This document shows, one piece after another, positions 34,640 to 47,204 of a stretch of DNA of 64,000 nt. The first letter of the stretch is position 1, and every line of letters begins with the position of its first letter. The stretch lies in NCBI GenBank assembly GCA_008360975.2, contig CM039211.1, forward strand, positions 73,265,663 through 73,329,662, read 5' to 3'. The position numbers and the translations under genes are program-made. The notes under the pieces were generated by a model. That model was not told where the DNA came from, searched no databases, and worked only from the letters and a program-made list of their open reading frames with translations. Source of the stretch: Lichenostomus cassidix (lineage: Eukaryota > Chordata > Aves > Passeriformes > Meliphagidae).

Positions 34640-35207
34640 TTTGCCTTGGTGGCAGAGAAAGGATGGAGAGATTCCAGCAGGTCAAGGAAGGTGATTCTGC
34701 CCCTCTGCCTCTCCCAGGTAAAACCTCACCTGCAGAGTTACCTCCAGCAGTGGAGTCTCCAACATCAGAAGGATGTGGTGAGCAAGTCCAGAGGAGCCAC
34801 AGAGATGCTGCCAGGGCTGGAGCAACTCTGCTCTGGAGCCAGGCTGGGAGAGCTGGGGGTGTTCAGCTGGACAAGAGAAGCTCCAGGGAGAGCTCAGAGC
34901 TCCTGCCAGGGCCTAAAGGGGCTCCAGGAGAGCTGCAGAGGGACTGGGGACAAGGCATGGAGGGACAGGACACAGGCAATGGCTTCCCAGTGCCAGAGGG
35001 CAGGGAGAGATGGGATATTGGGAAGGAATTGCTGGCTGTGAGGGTGGTGAGTCCCCAGCACAGGTTTCCCAGAGAAGCTGTGGCTGCTCCTGGATCCCTG
35101 GCAGTGTCCAAAGCCAGGTTGGATGAGGCTTGGAGCAGCCTGGAAGAGTGGAAGGTGTCCCTGCTCTTTGCAGGGGGTGGAATGAGATGAGCTTTAATCC
35201 TTCCCAG
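34640..35207 (+). mobile_element. CR1, about 570 bp (copy C), truncated 3' tail
   Basis: Plus-oriented from ORF2 ('gattccagcaggtcaagg') to 'gaatgagatgagctttaatc', without the octamer tail. 34804-35016 is the shared 213-bp block, with one mismatch to copies A and B. The stretch after it diverges more ('gtgagtccccagcacaggtt'). A 30-bp sequence from its own 5' part (34674-34703) recurs just beyond its 3' end (35204-35233). Confidence 0.95.
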
Positions 35208-36662
35208 AAGTTCAAGGAAGGTGATTCTGCCCCAAAACATTTCATGATTTTAAGATCCTATGCCCCCAACATTGGGTCACCTCCTGAGCTGAGCAACCTT
35301 CCCATGCCAGGAGAGTTTTTTCTCAGAGTTTGGTTGCCGCGCCGTCATCCCAGAGGCAATTTCTGAGGGAAAGCAGGACTGCCTCAGGAGCATGTCTAGG
35401 GTACTTTCAGCTGGTATGTGACGGAGATGCACTGGCTGATCCAGGGTGTCCATGGCAGCATTTTCCATCCAGCAGCACGGCATTGCAGAGACTTGGGGCA
35501 AGGTGACTGGAGCTCTGGGCTGCTCCTCCCGGCACCCTGCCTCTGACATCTAAAGCTTGCTCTAGGTGTCTGGACACAGCCCTACAGCATGCCCCATGGA
35601 CTCAAGTGCAGATAGCATCTGACTCCCTTGTCCTGGCAAGAAGATTGTCTTGTTTTATAATGCTGCCATCCAGATGCCAAAAACGCGCTTTTGCCATCCA
35701 GTGGAGGGAAGGTTGTTAAGAATGAAGGCGTTGACACAACCTGCCTTTGGGGGAAATGGCACGGAGCAGCATCCCTAGTTCAAGAGGCTGTCTGAGTTTA
35801 GCAATAGTCTCTTGTTCCCAGGCTCTGGGCCAGGATAAATTGGCTGCAGTGTACTTTGGGAAGGATGGTTTTGCCTCCAGGAGAAAAAGAGCTTAGCACA
35901 GCTCTGCCGAGAGTCCCTCTTAAGCTCATCCACACAAAGGGTTGGGTGCCAGTTCCTCGGATGGGCTTGTCACTGGCCTTCCCTGGGTGTAGCAAAAGCT
36001 GCCATTAACAGGTACAATGAGAAGGGGATTGAGAGGCAAGAGGGGCCCACAGGTTTAATTTCCTTTTAGGAATTAGCCTGAGTGGATGGAATGGCCTCTC
36101 CATGATGGGAAGGAGAGGAAGGCAGAGATTAGGATGACTCCTGTCTCCGTGCTCCGAGCTTTGCGTACATGAGCGCATGTTCCCCACTGTGCCAAGTATT
36201 TTAATGCATCACGCGGTATCTGGGAACAATCAAAGAACAAAGAGCACCAGCCCTACTCCCTGCCCAACCCCTGCTGCCCTGGATGCATCCCTGCCCCTGG
36301 GTCTGGGTGGTGGATGAGGCAGGAGCCAGGGAAGGTCTGATCTGGCGGAGAGGTCCTGGGGGCTTCTCCATGGGCTCCAGCCAACTGATTTTCCCTGAAA
36401 ACCTTCAGATTTCAGGATTGTTTGCCCTCTAAGGGAAGGGTGAATTTGAACAGCCACAACAACTGGAATCTTATGACCCATATGGTTCCCATTCTTACTG
36501 GAGAGGAGCATGGCTGTAGCTCAGATCTCTGTGTTGCCTAAACAAGGGTCTTTTCTGTTAACTGAGATGTTTGAGGCCATCTCTGGCCTTGCCTTCAGCC
36601 ACCATTCCATGGCATGTCTCCTGTGAGCCCTGTGTCATGCCCATCAGACTCTGTCTCAATAC
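35208..36662. other. Non-coding stretch
   Basis: Around 36140-36230 a few CpGs persist in AT-richer DNA (ctccgtgctccgagctttgc; gcatcacgcggtatctg), a weak hint of constraint. No gene or transposon is supported. Confidence 0.3.
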
Positions 36663-36986
36663 CTAAAGCATCTCATGTGGCACTGGAGAGCAACGTTTAG
36701 GTACCTGAAGTGAGCCCTTGCTGTTCATGCAGCTCTGGTTGAGCTGGAATGGGCCATTTCTGGTGCTCAGCTCAACTGTGACTTTCTCAGGTGTTCTGTT
36801 CAGCCAGGTTGTCTGGATGAATGGACCATGGTAAGGTGGTGGGGATGTCCAACCACCCCTTCCCAGAGGAGTCCACGAGTCTCCAGGAGAGATGATGTCC
36901 CCAAAATCCATGTCAGGGAGCAGAACTGGCTTAATTTCCCCACCCTGGACTTCAGCCTTCCCTGCATATGAATCAGAAATCACCAT
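36663..36986 (-). other. Unsupported open frame, 107 codons
   Basis: Minus frame starting MVISDSYAGKAEVQGG with balanced composition, Gly/Pro-rich centre and two N-x-S/T sequons (NRT, NQS). There is no signal peptide or membrane span and I recognise no family. No flanking splice pair was convincing. It is listed only because it looks more protein-like than other frames of similar size. Confidence 0.15.
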
Positions 36987-39900
36987 TTCCTACTTGAGAT
37001 GCAGTAGGATGGAGACCAAAGATAATTTCTTTTAATGGTTTTTACCTAGAGCAGACTTTTGTATTTAAATTACATACACCTTTAAAAATAAAGGGTAACA
37101 GCTTCTTGAAAGTCCTAGGCTTATTACGCTCTACTAAATTTCCTTAATTGCCAAATTTGCAAATGTTACCAGAGCAGTGGAGCAGTCACAGTCAAGGTGA
37201 AGCCCTGGTTTCTTGAGGAACTAATGCATCTTTTCACACAAGCTGACTTTTCCACAGATGTAGGAAGACTATTTATTTCATTTCCATTTGCTTGCCTTGC
37301 TCAACTCAATGGCTTCTTCATCCAGGGCTCTGAAGAGAATTGGCCACTGAAATAAACAACAAAGTGTACTTTAAATAAGAAACATAGTATGTATTAATCC
37401 TCCAGGGATAAAAAAATGAGGTGTGAAAATCCACTAGTTCTAAAAATCTTGTTTGTGGTTGCTACATACATCTGTCAAGTCGGGTCACGGACAACAGGAC
37501 TTTCTTCATTTAAGTTGATTTAAAAACAAACTGGTGTTTCCTCTTCTATTTATCTGACACATTTAGGCTTCATCCCTGAAAACTCTGGCTGTCTGTGCTG
37601 TCTAACTCTCTCATCCTTCAAAACAGGATGGTCCCCTGCAAACTGCTTGCTGGGGCATGGAGGATAAGTTTGAATAAGCTCCTTAATAACCCATTTGTCC
37701 ACTGTATTAAATTCCATTAAATTCTGTGATTTGGGACTAATGGGTAAATACATGTGCAACTTCCATTGTTCCATAATGCAAAACATCAATGTTTTAAAAT
37801 CCTGAAAAATGGGTATTCATTTATATGGTGACCTAAGTATGTGTTTCTCTCCCAGAGTAATTTTGCAAAACAGAGCTGGGAGGGACCTCAGCTGTTCAGC
37901 TCATTCCCTACACCCCAGAGCAGCTTTGCTGTGATTTTTGCCCATTCTTCTTGTTTGTTACTCATCTCTGGTGGTGGATACTCCATGGTCTCTACTTTGA
38001 TGGCGTACCACCTACTAGCCAAAATGTACTAAAATATTATAATTAGGTGGAAATCAGCATGTTTTAATAGTTACTAGTAAATATCCTACAAAAAATAATT
38101 CTCATAGCAAAACAAGATTAAAAATAATGTTTTCAAACATGACTGCAGAATTAAGTACATTGCAAATTTACTTAATTTGATTGAAACTGTTCTTGGCACC
38201 AGACCTCCCTCCGCAAGCCCCTTTTCTCTTTATTTTTCACCTGGATCAGTTCAGTGATCTGCTCTAGGACAATTGAAAAGTACAGGGTGATGTAGTGAGC
38301 AGTCAGGATGGGGAGAGAAGCAATCCTTTAAGTTGGCATTGCTGAAAGGGAGGCAATCCTTGCTTTGAGCCATCCTGCTGCTGGTTCAACACGCCTGCTT
38401 TGCTCACCTTCCCCTTAACCCAGCAGGTTGCTTGTCTTCACCAGCAAGTTAAAGCAGAGAAGAGCTGCCAGGGATGAGCTCAGGGTCTCCTGTTCTTGAA
38501 AAATCACAGCAAAGCATTTTGCTTTTCAAACGCTTGTCTAACCCAACAGGAATAATTTGCGAAGGAATCCTGACTCTACTTGTCGTTCAGTTCATTATCT
38601 TTATAATCCAGTCCCTAAAAACACTTAATAGTTAATAAACCTTAAGGAAATACAATCTTACAGGCAAATGTTTTGGCTGAGCATCTGCTTCAACGCTGGG
38701 AAGGGCTGGTCTTTTGTATCTTTAATTGCCTTTTTGACCTTTTCAGAATACAGAGTTTTGCATTAGCCGTAGGACAGCTGTGCAGGATCGGTGACACTGA
38801 ACCTCTGGCTGTGCGTCCCCCACAGATGCTCTTGCTCCACAGCTATTTTAATGCTAACCTTTCTGCAGGTTCTGTTTTTCATCCCAGAAAGGCTCTTAAA
38901 AAACCCCAAGGAAGTGTCCTGGCATTTCCAACATGTCCATGGGGAGGCCCAGCGGCAGTTTGGAAGAAATCTCAGTTTTGTGATGCCAACTCTCCAGCCT
39001 GTGTCAAGATATGAGTGCAGAGCCTTATTTGCATAGATGCAAGTGCCTTAGAGGAGAGCTCAGCATTGCTGCTCCACGTTTGTAAGAGAGCCTCAGTCCC
39101 AAGTGAGGTGATCTTTGTGGTCAAAGCTGGACTGAACCACAGAGGGAAGAGCTTCAGAGATCAGCCTAATGCCATCTTCAGCTGCACTTGCAATTTAATG
39201 GCAAAGACAGTGGGTAAATCTAATCCTGAGTGCAGGTCTGGGTGTATGCTTAGCTGATCAAATCATCATTGCCTGAGTGGTGGGACACCCTTAGCTGTCT
39301 GGGAAGAGATGAGGAGACCATGGGGATGATGAGTCCTTCAGGATGATGAGACCATGGGGAGTAACAAGGAGTACTTGTCCTCCGAGGACTCTACTGCACC
39401 ATCTCCTGCAGATTAATGCACAAGCTCACTCTTTCTTGCAAAACAGTTCCATGAGCAAGCTGTGCCTTTTTAGTCATTAACCCATGGGTCAGCACACCCA
39501 TTGGAAGTGCTTGAGGAGACCCTGAAGACCCCTTCCCAGCTTTGAGGAGATGAGCCTCCTGGCAAGTTATTCTGGAGTGGGGCTTGCTCAGCTTCTTTCT
39601 CTGTTTTGTATAAAATAATTAACTGGCAGGGAGAGAGAGACAGAAAGAGCATGTGAGTTTGCAGCTCATTGCCTAGGCATTAATCTTGAAGGAGAAGACC
39701 CAGTCCCAGCTCTTAGGACTGTTTAAGTTAAACAGAAAACTGCCACAGCTCCACAGACTCTGCCCAAGGACCTTCTTTGTACACAAAGGAAACCAGAAGT
39801 TAAACCAAGACTAATGAGGAGAGATGACTGTGGAATTTCTGGATCAACAGTGGCCTCCTTCATGTCACTGCCCGGGGAGCAGCGAAGCCTGAAGAACACA

Positions 39901-40977
39901 TATCTCAATTGTGGACCTCAGGCCCTTAAGTCTTTTCATGGATTGAATGCCAGCAACTTGGCCAAGCATTTTGAAAGTACTTGCTACCTTGACATCTAAA
40001 TACAAGTGATAAAGCTAAAAGGAAAATACTCATTTCCCTTAGTAAGTTCCCAGCAGATTATCCCCACAAGGCAGAAAAGCAAGGAAGCAGGGAGTTTCCT
40101 GGGACAACACCTTCACAACCACATGGGTTCAGGCACAGAGTCTTCAGTGGTGATGGCTGCCTTCCCCTGTCACTCTTTGACTGCATTGTCTCCAGCAGGG
40201 TTGGCGTGGTCTCTGTCCTCTTGAGCAGCAGCCTCAGGTCCAGACGTCCAGCTGGTGGTGAGGAGGTGAACTGTGGCTGCAGCTCTGTCCTGCAGGAGCT
40301 CAGGGGCTTCTGCTCTGTTTCTGAATAGCAGAACTGATATCCAGGCTGTAGAAGGCATGTCAACAGCCCAGCTTGGCTGGAACACTAAATTAGTTTTCTT
40401 CCTGGTTACGAACATCTGTTGATGGCAGATAGGAATGGAGAGGGGATACCCTCATTCCTGCCCAGTCCCTGCATTTTTTAAAGTGAAAGGCCCTGGAGGA
40501 AAGGTTTGCCCTTATTGTAGGCATGATTTAGCTGGAGCTGCCTCCTGCCTTCCATCAACGATGTGTCACTGCAATGCGAGCCCTTAGATAGTGGTGTGTT
40601 TATAGAGCCTTTGTTCTTGTGTTCAGTGAATTGATCTCCATCTGAGAAAGTATCACTCACTGTCAGAATTAAAAAACAGCCCGTGAAAAAGAAAAGGAGC
40701 AGCCTGACTTCAAAGGGCTGTGGTTCTTTTCTTGTGGCCTCTCCTAACCTGCACACAGCTGAAAAACTTGTTTGACCCAATTCATTTCAGGCCTCCTTCC
40801 TCCCCTCCAACAGACAAAGACACACAAACAATAAGCTCATTCAGGTGCAGAAGAGGGAGGGAAACCCAGGGACCCAGGCGAGGCTCCTGCTGCACACACC
40901 CTGTTCCCATAGATAAGCACAAAGCTGGAGGAGTGACAGGTTATCTTGGGCAGACCCAGCTACATGCGAGGTGTCCT
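36987..40977. other. Long non-coding stretch
   Basis: AT-rich for most of its length. A possible very old CR1 tip (gagctgggagggacctcagc, about 37876-37895) is too short to call. Frames at 37550-37789 minus and 38673-39014 plus have no domain. Confidence 0.35.
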
Positions 40978-41110
40978 TGAAGTCAGTGGTGTGTGTCGAG
41001 AGATGATATCTTTTATTAGGCCAACTGGTAGAGTCAGAAAAACTAGACAAGCTCTCGGGGCCCAAAACCTTCTTCAGACCAGGGAAGTATCTGGGTCGCC
41101 TGAAGCCAGG
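40978..41110. repeat. Possible ancient interspersed repeat
   Basis: Contains gagatgatatcttttattag, then gccaactggtagagtc, acaagctctcgggg and accttcttcagaccaggga in that order. From memory this arrangement resembles an old repeat widespread in sauropsid genomes (read in reverse: cagacctgaagaagg, agcttgtc, ataaaagatat). I cannot name its family, and the match is by eye. Confidence 0.35.
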
Positions 41111-41204
41111 AGGTGCATGAGATGTTGGAGGGTAGAAGGTGGGTAGATAGCACTGTCAGTACTTTTAGTGCCTGGTGGATTGGCTTGGCATGATGGGAGA
41201 CTTT

Positions 41205-41600
41205 ATAATGACCTTCCAGTGCCTAACGGGACTCAGAGAGAGCTGTAGAGGACTTGGGACAAGGGCCTGAAGAGACAGGACAAGGGGAAATGGCTTCCCA
41301 CTGTGAGAGGGCAGGGTTGGATGAGATATTGGGAAGATATTCCTGACCGTGAGGGTGGGGAGGCCCTGGCACAGGTTTCCCAGAGAAGCTGTGGCTGTCC
41401 CTGGATCCCTGCCAGTGTCCAAGGCCAGGCTGGATGAGGCTTGGAGCAGGCTGGGATAGTGGAAGATGTCCCTGCCATGGCAGGGGGGTCAGAAGGAGAT
41501 AGATGATCTTTAAGGCCCTTCCAACCCAAACCATTCTGTGATTCTGTGATTCTGTGATTCTGTGATTCTGTGATTCTGTGATTCTGTGATTCTGTGATGT
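41205..41600 (+). mobile_element. CR1 3' end with expanded octamer tail
   Basis: Plus-oriented from 'ggactcagagagagctgtag' to 'ccttccaacccaaaccattc', then eight perfect ATTCTGTG units at 41533-41596. CR1 normally ends in one to four such units, so this copy has an enlarged tail and its true 3' end is intact. Confidence 0.96.
41533..41596. repeat. (ATTCTGTG)8 tandem repeat
   Basis: Eight perfect copies of the octamer attctgtg, 64 bp, forming the 3' terminus of the adjoining CR1. Perfect units suggest recent slippage growth or a recent insertion. Confidence 0.98.
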
Positions 41601-42934
41601 TTAAGTGATTTTTTTCTGAGGGGTACCAATTTAGCTTCTGACTCACTACATGACATCTCATCTCTGACTGGCATGCAGCCAAGGGTGGGACTGCAGCAAC
41701 AAACCTTCCCATCAGTTTAACCTGCCATGGAAAGGTTCCTCAAGGTCAGTACTAGGCATTAACAGGGTGTCTGGCCTGGAAGCTGTGACCTTGGAGTTTC
41801 CAACATGCTCAGGAGAGTTATCTCTGCAGCAGAGGTACCAAACCACTCCTAAGCAGGGCTGACTACAGCTGACAGCCCTTTCTTGCTGGAACAAGAAAGA
41901 GGAACACAACCTCTTTCTATTTTTCTCTATTTCCCTCTTTCTATTTTTAAATGTGCTCCAAGCTAAAATCTTCATTTTTCTCTTCAGTGATGCATGTGCC
42001 TGCATTTCCTCGAGCTGATATTCATTCCTTCCTCCCTTGTCTTTTCCAAGAGAAATGTCTTAACATTTGCAAAAAGTAACTATTGTTTTTGCACTTTAGA
42101 AATGTGAATGTGTCACTGTAGCAATTATCTCTTAAACCTAACTAAACAGGCCTAATGCTGCTTAGTAGGAACTCTCTCGCCTCTGAGCACTTTCCTCTTT
42201 ACTAATGAGTCACTGCAAAGCAAATTATCACTGCTGTCACTGTCTCAGTGCTGCTTCATTGCAGCTAGATGTAGCATTACCTCAGTGTAAGCAGACCTCA
42301 GCCACAGATTTGCCCTGTGTGGGGAAAAAGCTCTGCAAGTTCTTTGTTAGATGTTGATGATAAGATGCAAGAAGACCAAATAAAACCAGCCACTGCATAG
42401 CAGCAACCAGGTGAGCATGGGTTCCAACTTCCAGGTGCCTGAGAAGGCTTGGTGACTGATCCAAAACAGCCAGGAACAGGCTAATAACATGTGACATAGT
42501 CTGGGTTTGGAGATTATATTGCTGGGAAGAGGAACAAAGGACAAAACCAGCATGGACACTGAACACCTTGAGCTTTGAGGTGGTTCCTCAAGGCTGTAAA
42601 ATCTGCCTTGCCCCTGAATTCAATCACTTAGTGACCAGCACCAAGGACATACTCCATGCTGTTACACACAGCAGGAGTGAACACAGCAGACACAGCTCCA
42701 AACCAGCCTGGTCCAGTAATCCCCAGTAAATAACCATGTACAAAAAGATGTTTGTGAACCTACTTCATACAGCCTAGAAATTAGTTTGTCTCAGTCATAC
42801 CCAATCACTCAGCTAGACCTTATTCATGGAGGAGTCCTCCAAGCTTATCTGTTAGTAATCATGCCTACGGGTAGAGTTCTTTGCAGGCATCAGTGAAACT
42901 CTGCAAGGAGACAGCACCCCGAGTGATTTCAACC
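41601..42934. other. Non-coding stretch
   Basis: No supported gene or repeat. Confidence 0.4.
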
Positions 42935-43072
42935 TTGCACATCAAGGCGAGGTTGAATAGGTCTTGGAGCAACCTGGTCTAGTGGAAGAGGTTTCTGCTC
43001 ATTGCAGGAGTGTTGGACCAGTTGACCTTTAAAGGTCCCTCCCTACTCTAACCATTTGGTAATTCCATGAGC
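42935..43072 (+). mobile_element. CR1 3' tip
   Basis: About 135 bp: 'ggttgaataggtcttggagc', 'ttgcaggagtgttggacc', 'taaccatttggtaattcc'. Diverged and strongly 5'-truncated. Confidence 0.85.
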
Positions 43073-43317
43073 TTTAATAGGGAAAATTATTGAATACTGA
43101 GTTCACAATCACCGGCAGACCTGTGGTTTCTACATCTATGCTGTACATCTGTAATCCTTTTGCTAGGGATCCCTAGTTAATAGGTAGAAATACCTAGTGC
43201 TTCCTGTGGGCTTAGGTCACATATGAGGAGAGTTACAGCTATTCAGCTGTGGTAGGATGTCATTAAGCTTCTCTAATTAGCTATGCTGGTGGTTTCAGCT
43301 TCCTTATTTTCCTAGAG
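43073..43317. other. Spacer between opposed CR1 tips
   Basis: Single-copy-looking DNA of about 245 bp between a plus and a minus CR1 tip. Nothing else seen. Confidence 0.4.
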
Positions 43318-43430
43318 TTGTAGAATCCTGGAATGGTTTAGGTTGGAAGGGACCTTTAGAGGTCATCTAGTCCAACCCACCTGCCATGAGCAGGGACACC
43401 TTCCACTAGACCAGGCTGCTCAGAGTATAT
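43318..43430 (-). mobile_element. CR1 3' tip
   Basis: Reverse complement of the CR1 tail: 'gaatggtttaggttggaagg', 'tctagtccaacccacctg', 'cttccactagaccaggctgc'. Only about 110 bp remain. Confidence 0.92.
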
Positions 43431-43868
43431 CTGTCTATCATTGTGTGTGTTCCTGTTTACATGGTGATTGCACTAGAAAGGGCTGCAGAACTGGGTGAGA
43501 GGAGCTATTCTCTCTTCTGATAGCATTTTACTGGACAAGAGTTAGGAAGGTGATGCACAGATTTATCTGTTCTGCCTAGGAGGTGGTGACAGTCCTTGTG
43601 TCTGTCACCTGAAGGTTTCTCTTGAGCCCTGATAATCTGAAGTGTTATAACTCATAACTATTATCAAGCACTTCCAGAATAGCCAAGGTTGGAAGACCTC
43701 CCCCATCAGGCTCCCTCCTTGCTGCTCCCAGCTCTCATGCTCCTGAAAGAGAAATAATCTCCTGCTAAGGTATTTCACTCTAGTGGCAAAAAGATTTGGG
43801 AAGTGCACAGGAGAGGCTAATCCTGGCATTCATTTCCACAAGGCTTCAAAATCTCAAGCCTCTGAAAG
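43431..43868. other. Non-coding stretch
   Basis: Nothing supported. Confidence 0.4.
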
Positions 43869-44360
43869 GTGTCTTTGAGCCATTCCCACCAGTGTGGCAC
43901 ATTAGACTCCCTCAAAGGCAGCACACACATCCCTGAGCAGCCTCTGGGATGGGCAGTTTATCATTTGTCCCTCTGTGAGCCTTTACCCAAGGTCCAGACG
44001 ATGACTCTTGGATCCCCACGCCCAGCCCAATCCCACGCCTGCTGCTCTGCTGTAGCCTTGCAATTCCTAAGCTATCTATCACGGCACATTTATTCTGACA
44101 CCCTGCGAGTGCGCAGGTTAGTGCTGCTCTGCCAGGCTCAGCACAGGCTTCTAAATATATTAGTGAAGGGGAAAGATCTGGGATGGCTTCCAATTTTAAC
44201 CAAGGTCACATTGGCGAGTGCTGGTGTGCAGCGCGAGAATATTATCCACGGCGTCTTTCATCAAGCTGTATTCCAGCTGTGTGCAGTATTCCTGTGCTGC
44301 AACAGAAGGAAATGGGAAAGCTTGGCAGGAGCAAGAAGCCTCGGAGATAACTAAAATTTT
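43869..44360 (+). other. 161-codon open frame over a CpG-retaining segment
   Basis: The plus frame starts MSLSHSHQCGTLDSLKG and has no recognisable domain. More telling may be the DNA: 44030-44260 keeps several CpGs (ctgcgagtgcgcagg; gcagcgcgagaatattatcc; cacggcgtctttc) in a CpG-poor neighbourhood. That could reflect a conserved regulatory element rather than a protein. Both readings are inference. Confidence 0.18.
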
Positions 44361-47204
44361 GCTGTGGGAGTGTTGTGTACCTCAGGATCTTTGTACCTCT
44401 GGTTATTTTTCTACCAAAAAGCCCCAAACGCCAGCCTTGTTGCTTACCTGCCTCAAACGGTAGACTCAGGCGTAATGTTTTTCAAAGAGCTTAGAGCTTT
44501 GGGCCCTTGGATTCATCCTAGCAGACAATTTTCCCATTAGGAGACAGCCAAATGCTCCAGGGAAACATACATTGCTGGAAACAGCACCTGCATTCCAGAT
44601 TTACTCAAGTCTCTTGATGATGCATCCTAAGAAGAGCTCTCTTCCTAGCCACAAGAAAGGGCTGGGAAAGTTTAGGCAAGGCCAAGGACTGGAGGTGAGA
44701 CACATCACAGAAGAAGGTTTGAAATCCCCCCTCTGGCAGCGGTGCCTCTGCGACTCTTTCCATGGGAAACGGAAGAGACCTGGACTTTTAATTGCAGCCC
44801 TGGACTGGAGGAGCAGAAAGAGTGAAGAATAAAGAAGAGGTGCATAATTTGGGAGAGCAAGGAATGAGACAGGAAGCTCTGGCTGAGGATGCTGCTCTGC
44901 AGAAGCCAGTTTATGAGCCTGGCAAAGATAAAGCACAAGGAGGTTTTCTCTCGTTGGCTTTTGGTGAGGTTCAGGAGCTCTTTAAGGCTGGGGCAGCTTC
45001 TCCATTCCTGGAGCAGGGCAGTGAAGAACCCTGTGCTCCCCTGAGAATGAAGGGCAAAGTCTGGGGTAAAAAGGGACACATTGCCATAAATTACCTGTCC
45101 ATCTTTTCTAGGCTCAGTGACCAAGAGCTGCGCTGTGGTCTTGCTTAACCCTGATAAATAGGGAGTTGGGAAGGATACTGAAAACATCCTGATGGTGGGT
45201 TTTCCTATGATTATTCATCCATGGTGAGGCAGAAAATGGGGCTGGGGTTAAATTTATTTTCTTAAAGAAATTCCATCTCCTGCTTAACTCACCCTCTAAA
45301 GCTTTAGATATATTTCATGATGGTAAAGGGTTAGGAATCCCAAATATACCTTTATGCCTTATTTGCATATAAAGCACTAGGTAGAAAAGAAAGACCTTTT
45401 CAGTGTCCCAGCGAGGGGAAGGCTCTCAGGGGAGGTTCCTGAAACATGGATTAGACAGAGCAGTGTCATGGAGTCCCTTGGCTGCAGGACGAGCATCAGG
45501 CAGGCTGTGGAGGATCCAGCTGTGCCATGCTAATCTGGTTCTCTGAGGCCACCCTTAGTTACTAATGTGGTTTGTCAGGAGAGAGGGAGATGCTTTATCT
45601 ACTTGCCTCTATTTTTAGCTGCCTTGGGTCAGCAAAACGACTCAGACAGCAGCGCTGAGGGACCTGCATTTCCAGATCAAATTGTCCAGCTCTGAGCCAT
45701 ACCCTACACAGATAGCAGCCTAAAATCCGCAATTCCTGCCTTCTTCCCAGCTCATCCTGCTCCCACTGGCCAGTGCCTCCATCTTCTCCTGATTGTCCCA
45801 GCCTGATGGTGTAGAGATCTCCAGCTCCAGGTCTGCTCTTGGCACACTGGCAGCCTTGTTCTGAGGTTTTGGGTAAGAGCTGAGTGCCTGAGTGTCAGGA
45901 TGGAGTGGCACCCCCCTGATGGGCTGTCTGCATCTTGCTACTGTTCCCCTGCATTGCAACATCCAGACAGAGGGGCACACCTGCTCTGTGAAACCCACAG
46001 GCTTTCCTCCATCACATGAATAATTGAATTGTTATTAACATGCCACAAGTGCTGAGAGGGGCTGCAGAAGCTTCCTGTGAATTTGTCCCCAACTCAGATT
46101 GTACCTGAAATGATGGCATGGCCTTCAGAGCAGCTGGCTGTTCAGGATTGATGCCAAAACCCTGCCCCAGTACTGCTCTGGGTTTGCAGTGCTGGCTGGA
46201 GGGCAAGGGCAGCATCAGGGATGCTGGTCTGCAGTTATCCTTCCATTCCATCCCTGAACAGAAGTTGAAAAATCAATGTCACAAGGCGCAGTCAGAGCAG
46301 GGTTGTGTGGACTCTCTGAACTGAAGCATAGTTTTGGTCTAGAAATCATCTAACAGTGTCTTGCAAAACTTCCAGGATTTCGTGAGCTGGACTGGAACAG
46401 AAATGCCACAGGCAGCGCTGCCAACCCTGAGCATTCAAATACCATGAGTCAGTCCCCCCTCCTCCTTGGCTCTTCCAAGTCTCCTTTCCTTTCAGGGTGT
46501 TTTCTTAACAGTAAGGTTAAACTTGGTTCCTATTTTCCAGGTTTCTCTGCTCCTCTTTTCCCCCACATATTGGGGAGGCTAGAAATGTAACTGTTTTGGG
46601 GGTGAGGAGGTTGTTTCTATAAGGAAGAGGAAATGCAGTGCTCTAAGCCCCTGGAGCAGGGCCCTAAGTAATGTTGTTATGTGGCTTTATAATAAATTTG
46701 GGAGATTTGGCAGTGCTTCAGTCTGGCTCCTTGTTTAATTGCCTGCAGATCCTGCCTTGTCATTAACACAAGAGGTCAAGGTGCTGGCAGGAGTTCTGTG
46801 ATTTGTGGAGGCATATTTAGCTTATAAAAACACCTCTGTCTTTGCCTCCCAGCGAGCCCTCCTTGTTCATCCAGCTGTTACTGTTGTTCTCCCCCTCTCC
46901 TGAGCTCCTTCAGCAGACTCTTCCTTGCCTTTGTGAGGTGCCTTATGCAATGCCTTTGCTCAAGCACACTTTTGGCCAGCTACACACCCACTGCAGCAGC
47001 AGCTGGGCATCCAAAATGCGCATTAAACTTGGTATATTTTAATTATTGTGGTCCAGGAAAGGTTTTCTTCCTCTGAGGAAATGAAGCAGAGAGGATAGCA
47101 AGTGAGCAGAGCCCAAGGAGCATCCAGCAAGATCTTCGAATAAAGAAGGAGCATCTACCAGGATGCAGCACACATGCAGCAAGCAGCAAACGAGTCTACT
47201 GAAT
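44361..47204. other. Long non-coding stretch
   Basis: Opposed frames of 160 codons (44705-45187 minus) and 118 codons (44792-45148 plus) overlap and neither has a domain. A perfect ATTTGCAT octamer followed by ATAAA lies at 45361-45373. No repeat or RNA gene is supported. Confidence 0.35.

Noticed and set aside
34663..35190. 175-codon plus frame, and similar 120-180-codon frames in other CR1 copies
   Set aside because: Entirely within CR1; old ORF2 or UTR text with frameshifts and no intact enzyme.
34674..35233. Target-site duplication of a CR1 insertion
   Set aside because: The repeated text is part of CR1 ORF2 itself, and CR1 seldom makes long duplications, so a tandem or recombination origin fits better.
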